Position numbers and translations under genes: made by a program
Part shown: one piece after another, positions 18,000 to 26,312 of the stretch
How positions within the stretch are numbered: position 1 is the stretch's first letter
Layout of the letters: each line of letters begins with the position of its first letter
DNA from: Treponema sp.
GTDB lineage: Bacteria > Spirochaetota > Spirochaetia > Treponematales > Treponemataceae
Reading direction: 5' to 3'
DNA: 64,000 nt
Assembly: GCA_017446265.1 (NCBI GenBank)
Contig: JAFSRD010000020.1
Coordinates: 1 to 64,000, forward strand
Notes under the pieces: model-generated
What the model was told of the DNA's origin: nothing
The model's database searches: none
The model's input: the letters and a program-made list of their open reading frames with translations, nothing else

Positions 18000-18701
18000 A
18001 TGAAAAAACTTTTTGGAGTTGCACTTCTTGCGGGATTTGCAATGATTTTTACAAGTTGCTGGAGTATAAGCTTAATCAGCACCGCTGTTGCAGTGTCAAA
18101 AGCGAATGCAGAAAGAAACCAGGAAGAGTTGTACAACAATCTTTCTGATTCAAAAAGGCGAGAAGTGTTAAAAAAAATTTGTGAAACATACACTCCCAAC
18201 AATTCTGTTCTTGTGTATGGAACATTTACTGTCGGCACTCCTCCAGAGCAATTAGAATTTATACAAATGGATACAACAAAACCTGCGCAACATCTTGAAT
18301 ACATAGGTAGCCCAAGTGGGTTATTCAAGTTAGGCACAAATTTTTTCTTTAAGCCTTGCATTCCAGGCGGAAGATACCACGCCACTTATCGTATATACAC
18401 TGTAGGCACCCCCTCATACAGCACCACATACAACACATATTACGGCATGCAAGGAAATACCGTACATGATTTTACTGCTCCAACAAAACCTGGCCTTTAT
18501 TTTTATGGAGATAAAGTATACGACTATAGACGAACATATTCAAATCCTACAACACATGAAAAATTTGCAAAATACGAAAAAGATTTAAAAGAATGCGAAA
18601 TAGAATCTTTAAAATACTTGCTTAAGTTTTACAGCGAAACGGCTTGGGAGCCTGTAATAAACAACAGACTTGAAGAATTAGGTGCAGGAGGTAAAAAATG
18701 A
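18000..18701 (+). CDS. Lipoprotein of unknown function in the protease cluster
   Basis: 233 residues; lipoprotein signal 'GFAMIFTSC' with the modified cysteine near residue 20. The mature part starts with a charged helix (residues 35-65), then a Tyr/Thr/Gly-rich middle ('YSTTYNTYYG') and ends with a charged helical tail. I do not recognise the family. AGGAGG precedes the ATG, 15 bp after the protease stop, and its own stop overlaps the next gene as ATGA, so it is clearly co-transcribed and coupled. A partner or chaperone of the protease or barrel is possible, but only from position. Confidence 0.65.
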   Translation: MKKLFGVALLAGFAMIFTSCWSISLISTAVAVSKANAERNQEELYNNLSDSKRREVLKKICETYTPNNSVLVYGTFTVGTPPEQLEFIQMDTTKPAQHLEYIGSPSGLFKLGTNFFFKPCIPGGRYHATYRIYTVGTPSYSTTYNTYYGMQGNTVHDFTAPTKPGLYFYGDKVYDYRRTYSNPTTHEKFAKYEKDLKECEIESLKYLLKFYSETAWEPVINNRLEELGAGGKK

Positions 18702-19309
18702 AAAAAGCAGTCTTATTATTCACTTTGCTAATTTGTAGTGTAACAATGTTTGCTGCAGACAATAAAAAAGAAGAAAAATGGAAAAAGCCATCTGGAAGTC
18801 AAATTTGTTTTATTGTTCGTGTTGCTCTTTCAAATAATCTTAACATGGATTTTTACACAATTGGACTTGATGCATTTAACGTCGAAGACAATCCTATAAC
18901 GTTTGGTTTTATAACAGAGGCATTGCCAGAAACTAGCAGCTGGATTGACTTTCCAAACACTGGAACACTTGGAGAATTTGTGCAGGCTAACATTGCAAAA
19001 AAAGATTTAAAAGATGCAGAAAATGGGTTTTATTTGCCAACTTTTAGAGCATATCTTTTTGATTTGGCTAAATCGCACTTTTACCTCCCTGCAAACATAG
19101 ATGTGTCTTATCCAAGCGACGCAAAGTATGTGTATCTTGGCACATTCATCTACACATTAGACGAATCTGACTTCTCTGTCAAAAATATTCGCCGCATAGA
19201 TGAATACGATGCAGCGCAAAAATTGCTTAACGAAAAACTCGGAGAAGAAGTACAACTTGTTCGTGCGGAAATAAGCGAACACAAAGAGGTCGAAACAAAG
19301 AAAAAATAG
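18698..19309 (+). CDS. Secreted protein of unknown function in the protease cluster
   Basis: 203 residues; signal peptide 'MKKAVLLFTLLICSVTMFA' then a Lys/Glu-rich start of the mature protein and a basic C-terminal tail (KEVETKKK). No lipid-type cysteine at the cleavage site, so likely periplasmic. Contains a beta-rich core ('YVYLGTFIYTLDESDF'), no recognised family. Its ATG overlaps the stop of the preceding lipoprotein (ATGA). Base composition is more AT-rich than the genes on either side of the cluster. Confidence 0.65.
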   Translation: MKKAVLLFTLLICSVTMFAADNKKEEKWKKPSGSQICFIVRVALSNNLNMDFYTIGLDAFNVEDNPITFGFITEALPETSSWIDFPNTGTLGEFVQANIAKKDLKDAENGFYLPTFRAYLFDLAKSHFYLPANIDVSYPSDAKYVYLGTFIYTLDESDFSVKNIRRIDEYDAAQKLLNEKLGEEVQLVRAEISEHKEVETKKK

Positions 19310-19421
19310 GAGAAAAAGATTTGCCGCCTACATTGCGTTAAAGCGTTTTGTAGGTATGGTAAATCTTATAAAAATATGATACATTCATGACATATTCATA
19401 AAACATATGGAGGATTATTTT

Positions 19422-20123
19422 ATGAAAAAGATTTTGGCAATTGCAACAGCAATTATTCTTGGAACAAGTGCAATGCACGCTGTAGACATTGAACTTGATG
19501 TTATGCACTTCCTTTGGAATTACAACAAAGTTACCCACTTAACATTAAACGGTAACAAACTTCCAAAAGAAGCGAAAGTTTCAACTCGCTACAACAGCCC
19601 ATTTTTAAGCTTCGGATTAAATGCGAACTTCTACTTTATGGAATCTGGAATGGCAAAACTTGGTATGAATGTGGCCGGTGGTTTTGATTTTGGAACATTG
19701 CTTACACTAAGTTCATCTTCTTCAATTGGTTCAGATGCAACATGGGGCGGTGGCGGTTTCCTTAAAGTTGGTTTTGCTGCAAGCATTAACTTCAACGATG
19801 TTCATTCTCTTTATGTTTCACCAGGATTCATACTTACGGGTGCATCGGGAACATTAAAGACATTTGGAATAGACAATAGAATTTCAACATTTCTTGTTGG
19901 ATTAGATATTGACGTAGGGTATCGCGCATTTTTCTTGCAAAAATCGAATTTTGATTTTGGCATAAATGCAGGTATTAACATTGATTTCCCATTAGGTGGC
20001 GTTGTGGGTAGCAAGTATACTTATACCCCCATTTATGGTGCAACTACAACAACAAATAATAAAAGCGGTGCATTCGGCGGCGGCTTTAAATTGTACGTAG
20101 GCCCTGCTTTTAGGTTAAAATAA
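19422..20123 (+). CDS. Secreted outer-membrane beta-barrel-like protein
   Basis: 233 residues; signal peptide 'MKKILAIATAIILGTSAMHA', then alternating hydrophobic/polar strands with glycine turns ('FLSFGLNANFYF', 'FLVGLDIDVGYRAFFL', 'FGGGFKLYVGPAFRL') typical of an 8-10 strand barrel. The start at 19422 is preceded by a GGAGG 9-10 nt upstream; the longer frame from 19407 would include that site. The 112-bp gap from the previous gene contains AT-rich sequence (a TATGAT box near 19375) and an imperfect CCTACA/TGTAGG hairpin, so it may also have its own promoter. A strong terminator follows, closing the cluster. Confidence 0.75.
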   Translation: MKKILAIATAIILGTSAMHAVDIELDVMHFLWNYNKVTHLTLNGNKLPKEAKVSTRYNSPFLSFGLNANFYFMESGMAKLGMNVAGGFDFGTLLTLSSSSSIGSDATWGGGGFLKVGFAASINFNDVHSLYVSPGFILTGASGTLKTFGIDNRISTFLVGLDIDVGYRAFFLQKSNFDFGINAGINIDFPLGGVVGSKYTYTPIYGATTTTNNKSGAFGGGFKLYVGPAFRLK

Positions 20124-20136
20124 ATTATGGGAATGT

Positions 20137-20169
20137 TTAAAAGTGCCGCTAATAGCGCGGCACTTTTAA
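20137..20169 (+). terminator. Strong hairpin terminator closing the protease cluster
   Basis: A perfect 13-bp stem (arms 20137-20149 and 20157-20169, core AAAGTGCCGC) with a 7-nt loop. The TTTTAA at the end of the right arm acts as the U-run; because the arms are symmetric it could also stop transcripts arriving from cysK on the other strand. Confidence 0.8.
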
Positions 20170-20323
20170 CGTATCGTTTGCGTTGCAAACTAGCATTTCC
20201 GTGTGTGAAACAGCCTAACCCGCCCTGTAGTTGTGTCGTAGACAGTCAGACGCGCATGCGGACGACCGCGCGGCAAGCAAGCAACGGAAGGGCGGCTTGC
20301 CACATCAGTTTGTTCCGAAAAAA

Positions 20324-21259
20324 CTAATTGCCAAAAAGCTGCGTAGACAGGTAGCGGTGGGCAGAGTCGGGAAAAAGAATCACAATTGTTTTGTCTATAA
20401 ATTCTGTGCGTTTTGCAAGTTGTAGCGTTGCCCAAAGCGCTGCACCAGAAGAAATGCCGATAAGGACGCCTTCTGTTTTGCCAAATTCTTTTGCACAAGC
20501 AAATGCGTCGTCGTTTGAAACGGCAATCACCTCGTTGTAAATTTTTGTGTCGAGCGTTTCAGGAATAAAATTTGCGCCGATGCCTTGAATTTTATTTGGT
20601 CCAGCGTATCCTTTTGAAAGGAGCGGAGAAGACGCTGGTTCAACCGCGTAAATTTTTACGTGCTTGTTTTTTGTACGTAAATATTTTCCAATGCCAGAAA
20701 TTGTTCCGCCCGTTCCGACACCTGCAACGAACGCATCTACTGTGCCTCCAGCAGCTTCCCAGATTTCAGGACCTGTTGTTTCAAAATGCGTTTGCGGGTT
20801 TATTTTATTTGTGAATTGGCTTGGAACAAAACTATGCGGCGTTTTTTTGGCAAGTTCATTTGCTTTGTCTACTGCGCCTTTCATGCCGAGTGTGCCGTCT
20901 GTGAGCACAATTTCTACGCCGTATGCTTTGAGCAAATTGCGGCGTTCAACAGACATTGTTTCAGGCATTGTTAAAATGATGCGCAATCCATAACTTGCGC
21001 ACACGGCGGCGAGGCTTATTCCTGTATTGCCGCTCGTCGGCTCTATGATGACGGCATTTTTTGGCAATTTGCCGTTTTTTACAGCTGCTTCAATCATAGA
21101 TTTGCTGATGCGGTCTTTGACGCTTCCTGCAGGATTAAAGTATTCAAGTTTTGCTAACAAACGTGCGTGCAGTTTATATTTTTTTTCTGTATTGGTAAGT
21201 TCAAGTAGCGGTGTGTGCCCGATTAAATCAGTCATTTTTTTTGCGATTGCTTCCGCCAT
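20324..21259 (-). CDS. cysK: Cysteine synthase A (O-acetylserine sulfhydrylase)
   Basis: PLP enzyme making cysteine from O-acetylserine and sulfide. 'NPAGSVKDR' with the Schiff-base lysine near residue 43, 'EPTSGNTGI' substrate loop near 72, 'GVGTGGTI' phosphate-binding loop near 177 and 'GISSGAA' near 265 are all intact. 311 residues, normal. The start at 21259 (MAEAIAKK) is preceded by GGGGGA with 5-nt spacing; the ATG four codons earlier is not. A near-perfect promoter lies upstream. Monocistronic, convergent with the envelope cluster terminator. No cysE is adjacent. Confidence 0.96.
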   Translation of the reverse strand: MAEAIAKKMTDLIGHTPLLELTNTEKKYKLHARLLAKLEYFNPAGSVKDRISKSMIEAAVKNGKLPKNAVIIEPTSGNTGISLAAVCASYGLRIILTMPETMSVERRNLLKAYGVEIVLTDGTLGMKGAVDKANELAKKTPHSFVPSQFTNKINPQTHFETTGPEIWEAAGGTVDAFVAGVGTGGTISGIGKYLRTKNKHVKIYAVEPASSPLLSKGYAGPNKIQGIGANFIPETLDTKIYNEVIAVSNDDAFACAKEFGKTEGVLIGISSGAALWATLQLAKRTEFIDKTIVILFPDSAHRYLSTQLFGN

Positions 21260-21310
21260 GTATTCCCCCATATCAATTATCTATAAAACATATAGTTTTT
21301 ATATGAAATT

Positions 21311-21339
21311 AGTATATATTGTCCCATGCGTGTTGTCAA
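21311..21339 (-). promoter_or_regulatory. cysK promoter
   Basis: Minus-strand TTGACA (21334-21339), 17 nt, TATACT (21311-21316); about 45 nt of leader to the ATG. This is close to the sigma-70 consensus, suggesting high constitutive expression unless repressed. Confidence 0.75.
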
Positions 21340-21371
21340 GGCAAACGGTTCTGCTTTTTTGTTTTTTTTAC

Positions 21372-21401
21372 TTGCATAATGCATATTTTTTGCTGTATAC
21401 T
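21372..21401 (+). promoter_or_regulatory. liv operon promoter
   Basis: TTGCAT (21372-21377), 18 nt, TATACT (21396-21401). Transcription should begin near 21408, only about 10 nt before a terminator-like hairpin (21418-21456). Confidence 0.55.
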
Positions 21402-21417
21402 ATTTACTATACAAAGT

Positions 21418-21456
21418 GCCGAAGTTTGTATGCTGTACAAATTTCGGCTTTTTTTT
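21418..21456 (+). terminator. Terminator-like hairpin in the liv operon leader (possible attenuator)
   Basis: Arms 21418-21430 (GCCGAAGTTTGTA) and 21436-21448 pair over 13 bp with a single G.T wobble, 5-nt loop, followed directly by eight T residues (21449-21456). No gene lies upstream on the plus strand, since cysK is divergent, so the hairpin is in the liv leader and could control read-through into livJ. Confidence 0.7.
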
Positions 21457-21493
21457 GTTAAATCGTTTTGGAGAAATTTAAGGAGGAATTAAA

Positions 21494-22651
21494 ATGAAAA
21501 AATTAACTTTTGTAATGGCGGCGATTTTTATGTGCGGCTGTCTTTTTACTGCGTGCAGCAAAAAAGATGCAGCATCTTCAGACATTATTAAAATCGGCGT
21601 ATTTGAACCGATGACTGGCGCAAATGCAGCAGGCGGCGCGCTTGAAGTGGAAGGCATTCGGCTTGCAAATGAGTTGTTTCCAACAGTGACTGTTGACGGC
21701 AAGGAATACAAAGTTGAGCTTGTCATTGTTGACAATAAATCTGACAAAGTTGAAGCAGCTAATGCGGCGCAGCGTCTTGTTGACCGCGAAAAAGTAAAAG
21801 TGATTCTCGGCTCATGGGGTTCTGGATTTTCTATTGCGGCAGGACCAATTGTACAAGATGCAAAAGTTCCTGCACTTGGTCTTTCGTGCACAAATCCACT
21901 TGTAACTCAGGGCAATCCATATTATTTCCGCGTATGCTTTATTGATCCGTTTCAGGGAACGGTGATGGCAACGTATGCGCATCAAAATCTTGGTGCAACA
22001 AACGCTGTCATTATCCGTGAAGTTTCAAACGATTACTCTGTTGGTCTTGCAAAATTTTTTACCGATACATTCAAAGAGCTTACCGGCAATCCAAACAGCA
22101 TTCTCGCTGAATTGAACTACAACACGGGCGACCAAGATTTTACCGCACAGCTTACAACGATTCGCGCAAATAATCCTGCCGTCATCTTTGCGCCAGGCAA
22201 CTACACGGAAAGCGCACTCATCATGAAGCAGGCGCGAGAGCTTGGCATTACGGCGCCATTCCTTGGCGGCGACACATGGGAAACGCCAGAACTTATTGAC
22301 GTAGGCAAAGAGGCTGTGGAAGGTTGCGTGCTTTCAACATTCTTCGACGCAGGCGGTGCGACATCGGCGCTTGCAAAAACGTTTCTTTCTGAGTACGACA
22401 AACAGTATCACAAAGAACCAGCTGCTGTTACTGCGCTCGGGTTTGACGGATACCGCCTTGCGCTTGATGCAATTATGCGCGCAAATTCGCTCGACACAAC
22501 AAAAATTCGCGACGCACTTGCAGCAACAAAAGATTTTGAAGGCGTTGCAGGAAACGTTACGCTTGATGAAAACGGCGATGCAACAAAAAGCGCGTTTATT
22601 AAAACGGTCAAAGACGGCAAATTCTCGTATTTGACAATTGTCAATCCGTAA
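21494..22651 (+). CDS. livJ: ABC transporter substrate-binding lipoprotein, branched-chain amino acid type
   Basis: 385 residues; lipoprotein signal with 'CLFTACSKK' lipobox, then a type I periplasmic binding fold: 'IKIGVFEPMTGANAAGG' strand-loop that contacts the amino acid, 'VILGSWGSG', 'VPALGLSCTNP', 'FRVCFIDPFQG' and 'ALGFDGYRLALDAI' at the end. This is the Leu/Ile/Val-binding (LIV-I) family; some members bind urea, amides or other amino acids. AGGAGGA precedes the ATG by seven nt. First gene of livJHMGF; its gap to livH (142 bp) is the only large one in the operon and holds a hairpin. Confidence 0.92.
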   Translation: MKKLTFVMAAIFMCGCLFTACSKKDAASSDIIKIGVFEPMTGANAAGGALEVEGIRLANELFPTVTVDGKEYKVELVIVDNKSDKVEAANAAQRLVDREKVKVILGSWGSGFSIAAGPIVQDAKVPALGLSCTNPLVTQGNPYYFRVCFIDPFQGTVMATYAHQNLGATNAVIIREVSNDYSVGLAKFFTDTFKELTGNPNSILAELNYNTGDQDFTAQLTTIRANNPAVIFAPGNYTESALIMKQARELGITAPFLGGDTWETPELIDVGKEAVEGCVLSTFFDAGGATSALAKTFLSEYDKQYHKEPAAVTALGFDGYRLALDAIMRANSLDTTKIRDALAATKDFEGVAGNVTLDENGDATKSAFIKTVKDGKFSYLTIVNP

Positions 22652-22672
22652 CTATTTTGAAGGAGCTGCCTA

Positions 22673-22711
22673 ACAGCATGCCATTGTCGCGTTTGCTTGT
22701 AGACATGCTGT
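22673..22711 (+). promoter_or_regulatory. Intercistronic hairpin between livJ and livH
   Basis: ACAGCATG (22673-22680) and CATGCTGT (22704-22711) form an 8-bp stem with a 23-nt loop, 22 bp after livJ. Such structures downstream of binding-protein genes often protect the 5' message and give more binding protein than permease. A 26-codon frame with an upstream AGGAG (22678-22758) overlaps it but has no clear signs of being real. Confidence 0.4.
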
Positions 22712-22793
22712 GGTCAAACTGCGGCACTGATTTTCTTGCTTTGCAGCAACGGCATTAGATTGTTTTGGCAGTTTTCCGCTTTTGGAAACGCAT

Positions 22794-23708
22794 ATGACAT
22801 TTGCTTTATTTCTGCAGCACCTTGTAAACGCGCTTTCGCTCGGCAGCTTGTATGCGCTCATTGCGATTGGCTACACGATGGTGTATGGCATCTTGCGCCT
22901 TATCAATTTTGCGCATGGTGATATTTTTATGCTCGGCGGCTATTTTGCGTTTTACCTTGTCACTACGTTTTTTTTGCCGTGGTGGGTTGCATTTATCGTA
23001 GCGATTGCGCTTACTGCACTGCTCGGCATTGGGCTTGAGCGCGTTGCATATCGCCCGCTCCGTGACTCTCCGCGCATCTCTGTAATGATAAGCGCAATAG
23101 GCGCATCTTTTTTAATCGAAAATCTTGCCACCGTGATTTTTGGCGGACGACAGAAAGGATTTCCTGTTGCAGATTTTTTTAACAAACTGCTCACGTTTGG
23201 CGGCGCGCGTGGTTCTGATAAAACAGTAACGGTTGTTGTGATAAGCGTCATTATCCCGATTGTGACAGCGTTTCTTTTAATACTGCTGCTTTGGATTGTC
23301 AACAAAACAAAAACAGGCATGGCAATGCGCGCCGTTTCAACAGATTTAGATGCCGCGCGCCTTCAGGCAATTGACGTTAATAAAACAATTTCAATTACAT
23401 TTGGCATTGGTTCGTTCATGGCTGCAATAGGCGGCATTTTATGGGCGTTGAAGTATCCGCAGCTCAACCCGACAATGGGTTTAATGCCCGGCTTAAAGTG
23501 CTTTATTGCGGCGGTGCTCGGCGGCATTGGCAACATTGGCGGCGCGGTGCTCGGCGGATTTTTGCTCGGCTTTCTTGAAATTATGATTATTGCGTTTTTG
23601 CCAAATCTTACTGGCTACCGCGATGCGTTTGCGTTCATTGTGCTTATCCTCGTGCTGCTTTTCAAGCCTGCTGGTTTGCTTGGCAAACATCAAATTGAAA
23701 AGGTGTGA
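22794..23708 (+). CDS. livH: Branched-chain amino acid ABC transporter permease LivH
   Basis: 304 residues, eight or so membrane helices. 'GSLYALIAIGYTMVYGILRLINFAHGD' region (GS.YAL.A.G..M.YG....INFAHG) is the LivH signature, and 'PGLKCFIAAVLGGIGNIGGAVLGG' is the coupling loop (EAA-like) near residue 230. The start MTFALFLQHL at 22794 matches the family N-terminus; an ATG four codons earlier is less likely. Pairs with LivM to form the channel. Confidence 0.95.
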   Translation: MTFALFLQHLVNALSLGSLYALIAIGYTMVYGILRLINFAHGDIFMLGGYFAFYLVTTFFLPWWVAFIVAIALTALLGIGLERVAYRPLRDSPRISVMISAIGASFLIENLATVIFGGRQKGFPVADFFNKLLTFGGARGSDKTVTVVVISVIIPIVTAFLLILLLWIVNKTKTGMAMRAVSTDLDAARLQAIDVNKTISITFGIGSFMAAIGGILWALKYPQLNPTMGLMPGLKCFIAAVLGGIGNIGGAVLGGFLLGFLEIMIIAFLPNLTGYRDAFAFIVLILVLLFKPAGLLGKHQIEKV

Positions 23709-23715
23709 GGCGTAT

Positions 23716-24792
23716 ATGATTAATAAAAGACGAAAAACAGTTTTGACGCTGTGCGCCACGCTTTTTGCAGTTGCCTGCATTGTTGCAGCAAATTTCCTTT
23801 TTGACAATTTTTATTTGCGCGTGTTCAACCTCTGCGCAATCTACATTGTGCTCGCGCTTTCATTAAATTTGTTGAATGGTTTTACGGGCATTTTTTCGCT
23901 CGGTCATTCAGGATTTATGGCGATTGGAGCGTATATTTCTGCACTGCTTACGATGAGTCCTGCACAAAAAGCAACGAATTACTACCTTGAACCGATTGTA
24001 CCGTGGCTTGCAAATGTGCAGATTCCGTTTTTGCCCGCGCTGTTGCTTGCAGGATGCGGCGCCGCATTGTTTGCATTTTTAATTGGCTTGCCCGTATTGC
24101 GCCTCCACGACGACTATCTTGCCATTGCATCGCTCGGCTTTGCAGAAATCATCCGTGTCGTGATTACGAACATGCAGCGCGTCACGAACGGTGCGCTCGG
24201 TCTCAAAGGGCTGCCGAAATATTCCACGACATTTGTGGTGTGGGGCTGCGCGCTTCTTGCGATTGTGTTCATGGTTGCGTTGATACATTCTGCATTTGGT
24301 CGTTCGCTCAAAGCTGTTCGCGACAACGAGATTGCGGCGCAAGCCATGGGCATTGACGTGGCAAAGATGAAGACAATGAGCTTCGTCATTTCAGGATTTA
24401 TGGCGGGAATAGGCGGTGCGTTGCTTGGTCACCTCATGCAAACGATTGACCCAAAAATGTTTGTGTTCAGCCTTACGTACAACATCTTGTTGATTGTCGT
24501 GCTCGGTGGAAACGGCAGCATTACTGGCTCGGTGATTGCAGCAATAATCATTACTGTGCTCATGGAGGCGTTGCGTTTTCTAGATGGTCCGCTCAACTTG
24601 CTTTTTGTCAAGACAAGTGGCTTGCCTGGTTTGCGCATGGTCGTATTCTCGCTCCTGTTGATGATTGTGGTCATCTACCGCCAACGTGGATTGATGGGTA
24701 CAAATGAATTTTCGTGGGATTATTTTGCCAAAATTGGACTTATGCCGCGCCGCAAAAATACATCTGATTCAAACGCACAGACGGGAGCATGA
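23716..24792 (+). CDS. livM: Branched-chain amino acid ABC transporter permease LivM
   Basis: 358 residues, about ten membrane helices. 'LNLLNGFTGIFSLGHSGFMAIGAY' and the coupling loop 'AVRDNEIAAQAMGID' with 'LGGNGSITG' are LivM hallmarks. The true start is ATG 23716 (MINKRRK), with GAGG seven nt upstream; the open frame reaching back to 23590 lies inside livH. Gap of 7 bp from livH and 3 bp to livG. Confidence 0.95.
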   Translation: MINKRRKTVLTLCATLFAVACIVAANFLFDNFYLRVFNLCAIYIVLALSLNLLNGFTGIFSLGHSGFMAIGAYISALLTMSPAQKATNYYLEPIVPWLANVQIPFLPALLLAGCGAALFAFLIGLPVLRLHDDYLAIASLGFAEIIRVVITNMQRVTNGALGLKGLPKYSTTFVVWGCALLAIVFMVALIHSAFGRSLKAVRDNEIAAQAMGIDVAKMKTMSFVISGFMAGIGGALLGHLMQTIDPKMFVFSLTYNILLIVVLGGNGSITGSVIAAIIITVLMEALRFLDGPLNLLFVKTSGLPGLRMVVFSLLLMIVVIYRQRGLMGTNEFSWDYFAKIGLMPRRKNTSDSNAQTGA

Positions 24793-24795
24793 GCT

Positions 24796-25593
24796 ATGTT
24801 GCAGTGCATTCATACTACAATAAAATTCGGCGGGCTTACCGCAGTAAACGATTTGAATCTTAAAGTTGATGACAGAGAAATTATTGGACTGATTGGACCG
24901 AACGGCGCGGGAAAAACGACTGCATTCAACATGATTACCGGCGTGTATAAACCAACAAGCGGCGGCATCTTCTGGGATGATACAGACATTGTAAAATTGA
25001 AACCGCACCAAATCACCAAGCTTGGACTGGCGCGCACATTTCAAAACATACGCTTGTTCAAAGAGATGAATGTTCTTGAAAACGTCATCGTTGCGGGAAA
25101 CATGCGTGCGCATTTCAATCTGTTTGAATCTGTGTTGCATTTGCCGTCGTATCGCCAGCGCGAGCGCAATGTTACAGAGCGCGCTCTTGATTTACTGGAA
25201 CAGGTAAATCTCAAAGAGCATGCGTACGACAGCGCAACGAGTTTGCCATATGGCGAGCAGCGCAGGCTTGAAATAGTGCGCGCGCTTGCAACGCGACCAA
25301 AACTTTTGTTGCTCGACGAGCCTGCTGCTGGAATGAATCCGCAGGAATCGGAAGAGCTCATGCTATTTATTAAAAAAATCAGAAGTGATTTTGGCATTTC
25401 AATTTTATTGATTGAGCATCACATGCAAGTGGTGATGGGCATTTGTGACAGAATGTATGTGCTTGAATATGGCAACACGATTGCAGAAGGCACGCCAGAA
25501 GAGATTAGCGGCAACCAGCGCGTCATAGATGCATATCTGGGCACTGAAAATGATTTCTTTGACGGCGTGCAAGAGGGAGGCGGCAATGCTTGA
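24796..25593 (+). CDS. livG: Branched-chain amino acid ABC transporter ATPase LivG
   Basis: 265 residues. Walker A 'GPNGAGKTT' near residue 36, Q-loop, ABC signature 'LPYGEQRRLE' near 151, Walker B 'LLLLDEPAAGMNP' near 172, H-loop 'LIEHHM'. The 'GLARTFQNIRLFKEM' segment is typical of LivG. Its end overlaps the livF start by 8 bp. Confidence 0.96.
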   Translation: MLQCIHTTIKFGGLTAVNDLNLKVDDREIIGLIGPNGAGKTTAFNMITGVYKPTSGGIFWDDTDIVKLKPHQITKLGLARTFQNIRLFKEMNVLENVIVAGNMRAHFNLFESVLHLPSYRQRERNVTERALDLLEQVNLKEHAYDSATSLPYGEQRRLEIVRALATRPKLLLLDEPAAGMNPQESEELMLFIKKIRSDFGISILLIEHHMQVVMGICDRMYVLEYGNTIAEGTPEEISGNQRVIDAYLGTENDFFDGVQEGGGNA

Positions 25594-26293
25594 GTTGAAA
25601 AATTTGCAAGTGTACTACGGCGGCATTCACGCGCTGCAAGGCATTTCGCTCAAAGTGCCTGACGGAAAAATTGTGTCGCTTATTGGTGCAAACGGCGCAG
25701 GAAAATCTACCACGCTCAATTCAATTGTAGGGTTGGTAAAGCCGCGCGATGGCAGCATTGCGTGGAATGGACAAGAATTGACAAACGTAAACACAAAACA
25801 TATTGTTTCGCAAGGCGTTGTGCTTGTGCCGGAAGGACGGCGCATTTTTCCAAATTTAACAACATGGGAAAACATTACGCTCGGCGCGTACTACCGAAAC
25901 GACAAAGCAGCAATTGAAAAAGACAGAGAAATGGTATACGAGCTTTTTCCCATTTTAAAAGAGCGTGCGCGGCAAAATGCAGGAACGCTGTCTGGCGGTG
26001 AACAGCAGATGCTTGCTGTTGCGCGTGGGCTCATGTCGCGTCCAAAATTGTTTATGCTTGATGAACCTTCGCTCGGTCTTGCGCCGCTTATTGTCAAGGC
26101 GATTTTTGACACCATTTTGAAAATCAACGCGGAAGGCACTACAGTGCTGCTCGTTGAGCAGAACGCACGCGCTGCATTGAAAATTGCCGACTACGCATAC
26201 GTTCTGGAAACAGGCAGAATCACTATGGCGGGTACAGGCAAAGAACTGCTTGGCGATGCGCGCGTCAAAGAGGCGTATCTTGGCGCAAAGTGA
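25586..26293 (+). CDS. livF: Branched-chain amino acid ABC transporter ATPase LivF
   Basis: 235 residues. Walker A 'GANGAGKST', 'VLVPEGRRIFPNLT' (LivF-type), ABC signature 'LSGGEQQMLA', Walker B 'LFMLDEPSLGLAP', 'LLVEQNA'. Start at ATG 25586 with GGGAGG upstream, inside the end of livG; the longer frame is inside livG. Last gene of the liv operon, convergent with the UDG-like gene 19 bp away; no clear terminator in that gap. Confidence 0.96.
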   Translation: MLELKNLQVYYGGIHALQGISLKVPDGKIVSLIGANGAGKSTTLNSIVGLVKPRDGSIAWNGQELTNVNTKHIVSQGVVLVPEGRRIFPNLTTWENITLGAYYRNDKAAIEKDREMVYELFPILKERARQNAGTLSGGEQQMLAVARGLMSRPKLFMLDEPSLGLAPLIVKAIFDTILKINAEGTTVLLVEQNARAALKIADYAYVLETGRITMAGTGKELLGDARVKEAYLGAK

Positions 26294-26312
26294 ACGGCTG
26301 CATCGCTTAAAA

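Noticed and set aside
21494-22651. Assigning the LIV-type system specifically to leucine.
   Set aside because: The binding-protein family also contains urea, amide and other amino-acid receptors; the ligand residues cannot be judged by eye.
22678-22758. 26-codon ORF between livJ and livH as a gene.
   Set aside because: The ribosome site is 12 nt away, the frame lies inside a hairpin, and the peptide has no recognisable features. Kept only as a finding.
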